Below, one piece after another: positions 6,701 through 6,954 of a stretch of DNA of 6,954 nucleotides. The notes below the pieces were generated by a model that was not told the DNA's origin, made no database searches, and was given only the letters and a program-made list of their open reading frames with translations. This DNA is from JBAYJY01 sp041664945 (lineage in GTDB: Bacteria > UBP15 > UBA6099). The position numbers were made by a program, and so were the translations under genes. Positions within the stretch are counted from its first letter, which is position 1. Each line of letters opens with the position of its first letter. Where the stretch lies: positions 1-6,954 of the forward strand of contig JBAYJY010000218.1 in NCBI GenBank assembly GCA_041664945.1. Reading direction: 5' to 3'.

Positions 6701-6954
6701 CGTCGGGCCTATGGCTCGACCCGCCGCAGAAGAAAGTCCCGGACGGCTCGAATTTCGAGGTTGGCCATTGGCCCCACGTGTTTAAATATTCCATTCGTCT
6801 GCATGGCGACGACTGGCGAAAGGCGGGCGCGCCGCGCGTCGGTTACGAAGCAAATTTTCCGTTTGTCGTGCGACCGCTCAACAGGCATGCCGGCGAATTG
6901 CCGGCTCAAATGTCTTTCATGTCGGTTTCCCCTCAAAATTTCGTCATCACCGCG
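3706..6954 (+). CDS. Secreted GH38-family alpha-mannosidase-like glycosidase (3' end beyond window)
   Basis: One open frame of 1083 codons runs to the window edge without a stop. GH38 enzymes remove alpha-linked mannose from glycans by a zinc-dependent retaining mechanism. Residues 1-23 form a signal peptide (KKR, then a hydrophobic stretch, cleavage likely after V-C-A), so the enzyme should be exported; Cys22 is not in a proper lipobox. Residues about 30-135 look like a beta-sandwich. The catalytic part shows F-H-Y-D-P-E-W-W with zinc ligands His146 and Asp148, W-Q-C-D-V-F-G-H with nucleophile and zinc ligand Asp266, V-D-D-F with likely acid/base Asp368, N-P-V-F-K-G (423-428), and S-H-H-D-G-I-T-G with zinc ligand His482. 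A Lys/Ala-rich linker (about 596-618) leads to a GH38 C-terminal beta domain containing N-N-G-T-P (973-977) and F-R-S-S-S (992-996). GAGG at 3693-3696, 9 bases upstream, supports this ATG. The exact substrate cannot be told. It is divergent from the flagellar genes and probably independent of them. Confidence 0.93.
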   Translation, partial: MKKRAVKIIPIMLASVFIIGVCARSEQSLPVWLGDITALTEFTGSESEPFQVLQLKITNRSDKQITGLHLTVSSDSIVASRDAFVDLTADETRQVNLGFRAKPGLAEGALVKINVAAESDGQRIFREETVAVSRSDWKLFFVPGFHYDPEWWNTQYNYLENYNEDKKRGVFELIKAYLEMARVDPDYKFVLEAIPYMKPYWDMYPEDRSFIRQLMKEGRLELMGGSYNEPQSTLVSGEANIRNIIYGMLYMRGVWGGNPETSWQCDVFGHTPNWPQFNVKAGVTGSSWARGPFHRWAIDRDAINFPQDFFWVSPDGSKLLTSFMSCFYGCGRKVGDNPAGAENDIKSLFADQKKNAATPNILLPMVDDFILPGKDIGEIARAWNSTHISPKARVGTVKDFFNSVRSDAQKDNVRFAEVSRDMNPVFKGCAISFIDQKQANREIENRLTAAEAFASVATMFGAKYPSRALDKSWRELLFFSHHDGITGSESDQVYLDLSNSLREAYELSGDVLNRSTDFIGSRVKTESFRNPVAVFNPLAWARKDIAIFPAPAGKMLVIRDSAGKPVLAQKISPDSVAALVSVPAMGYAVFDVGFISEKAQPKASAKKTEAAAASKALVTIENEFYKLTVDPSKGGAMTSLKDVRSGREYLKSDMKSLGNDLVAYKEYPVLPDMGEGPWSIYPTGERYYSHDYPATVKVVKGSLFSRVIVTGPFKNSSREQRITLYKGVDRVDFETRVTGYNDSDWLFRVQFPASISGGRPVYEVANAAVARSYTFDVDTKQQKWLIENAAYNWLDFTAPLRLEVKSNDGPQATRSLGVGEIVLPDSAGDLLDESAYKLVATLVNKTVTTTPTRASKRRYGDIKFDSNLPDFRISIGPMSDNAYTARVVSELPADAAEKFSADASAGPAVLWIDNRADGIPVLIVTGPDSAAASLAVDNINDGIASSGVLSLESEEFIGDSGENVDAGGFMLINNGTPSAGALEDGQIMLDLFRSSSAWPSGLWLDPPQKKVPDGSNFEVGHWPHVFKYSIRLHGDDWRKAGAPRVGYEANFPFVVRPLNRHAGELPAQMSFMSVSPQNFVITA

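Noticed and set aside
6351..6794. Reverse-strand ORF of 147 codons
   Set aside because: It is opposite the GH38 C-terminal domain; its Ser/Pro/Ala-rich composition mirrors the sense codons and no motif is visible.

Overview
The window holds the tail end of a bacterial flagellar filament-assembly operon on the minus strand and, divergently on the plus strand, a very large exported glycosidase that runs off the right edge. The organism is a flagellated bacterium. The secreted GH38-type alpha-mannosidase and the mid-GC coding sequence would fit a Gram-negative polysaccharide or glycan degrader, for example a PVC-group or related candidate-phylum bacterium. No marker in the window fixes the phylum, so this is only a guess.

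Minus strand, read right to left: a sigma-28 (FliA)-like promoter (3153-3125), fliD (3071-1623, filament cap), an uncharacterised 211-residue protein (1574-939), fliS (931-491, flagellin export chaperone), a strong intrinsic terminator (374-341), and the first 112 codons of a further minus-strand gene (336 to beyond position 1). That last gene may be a motility accessory factor (Maf/DUF115-like), but this is weakly supported. fliD, the unknown gene and fliS are closely spaced (gaps of 48 and 7 bp), have no internal terminator and look like one transcript. FliD and FliS both act at filament assembly, so the gene between them is a good candidate for an undescribed filament-assembly or chaperone factor.

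The divergent intergenic region (3072-3705) is long and visibly AT-rich. It carries the fliD promoter, several short direct and inverted repeats, and near its right end a plausible extended -10 promoter preceded by an 8+8 bp inverted repeat that could be an operator for the plus-strand gene. No RNA gene or convincing small ORF was seen in it.

Plus strand: from 3706 to the window edge there is one uninterrupted reading frame of at least 1083 codons. It has a signal peptide, an N-terminal beta-rich domain, and the zinc, nucleophile and HHDGITG motifs of family GH38 alpha-mannosidases, followed by a GH38 C-terminal beta domain. It does not belong to the flagellar operon by orientation or function.

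No mobile element, CRISPR array, tRNA or rRNA was found. The best candidate for something new is the gene between fliD and fliS.
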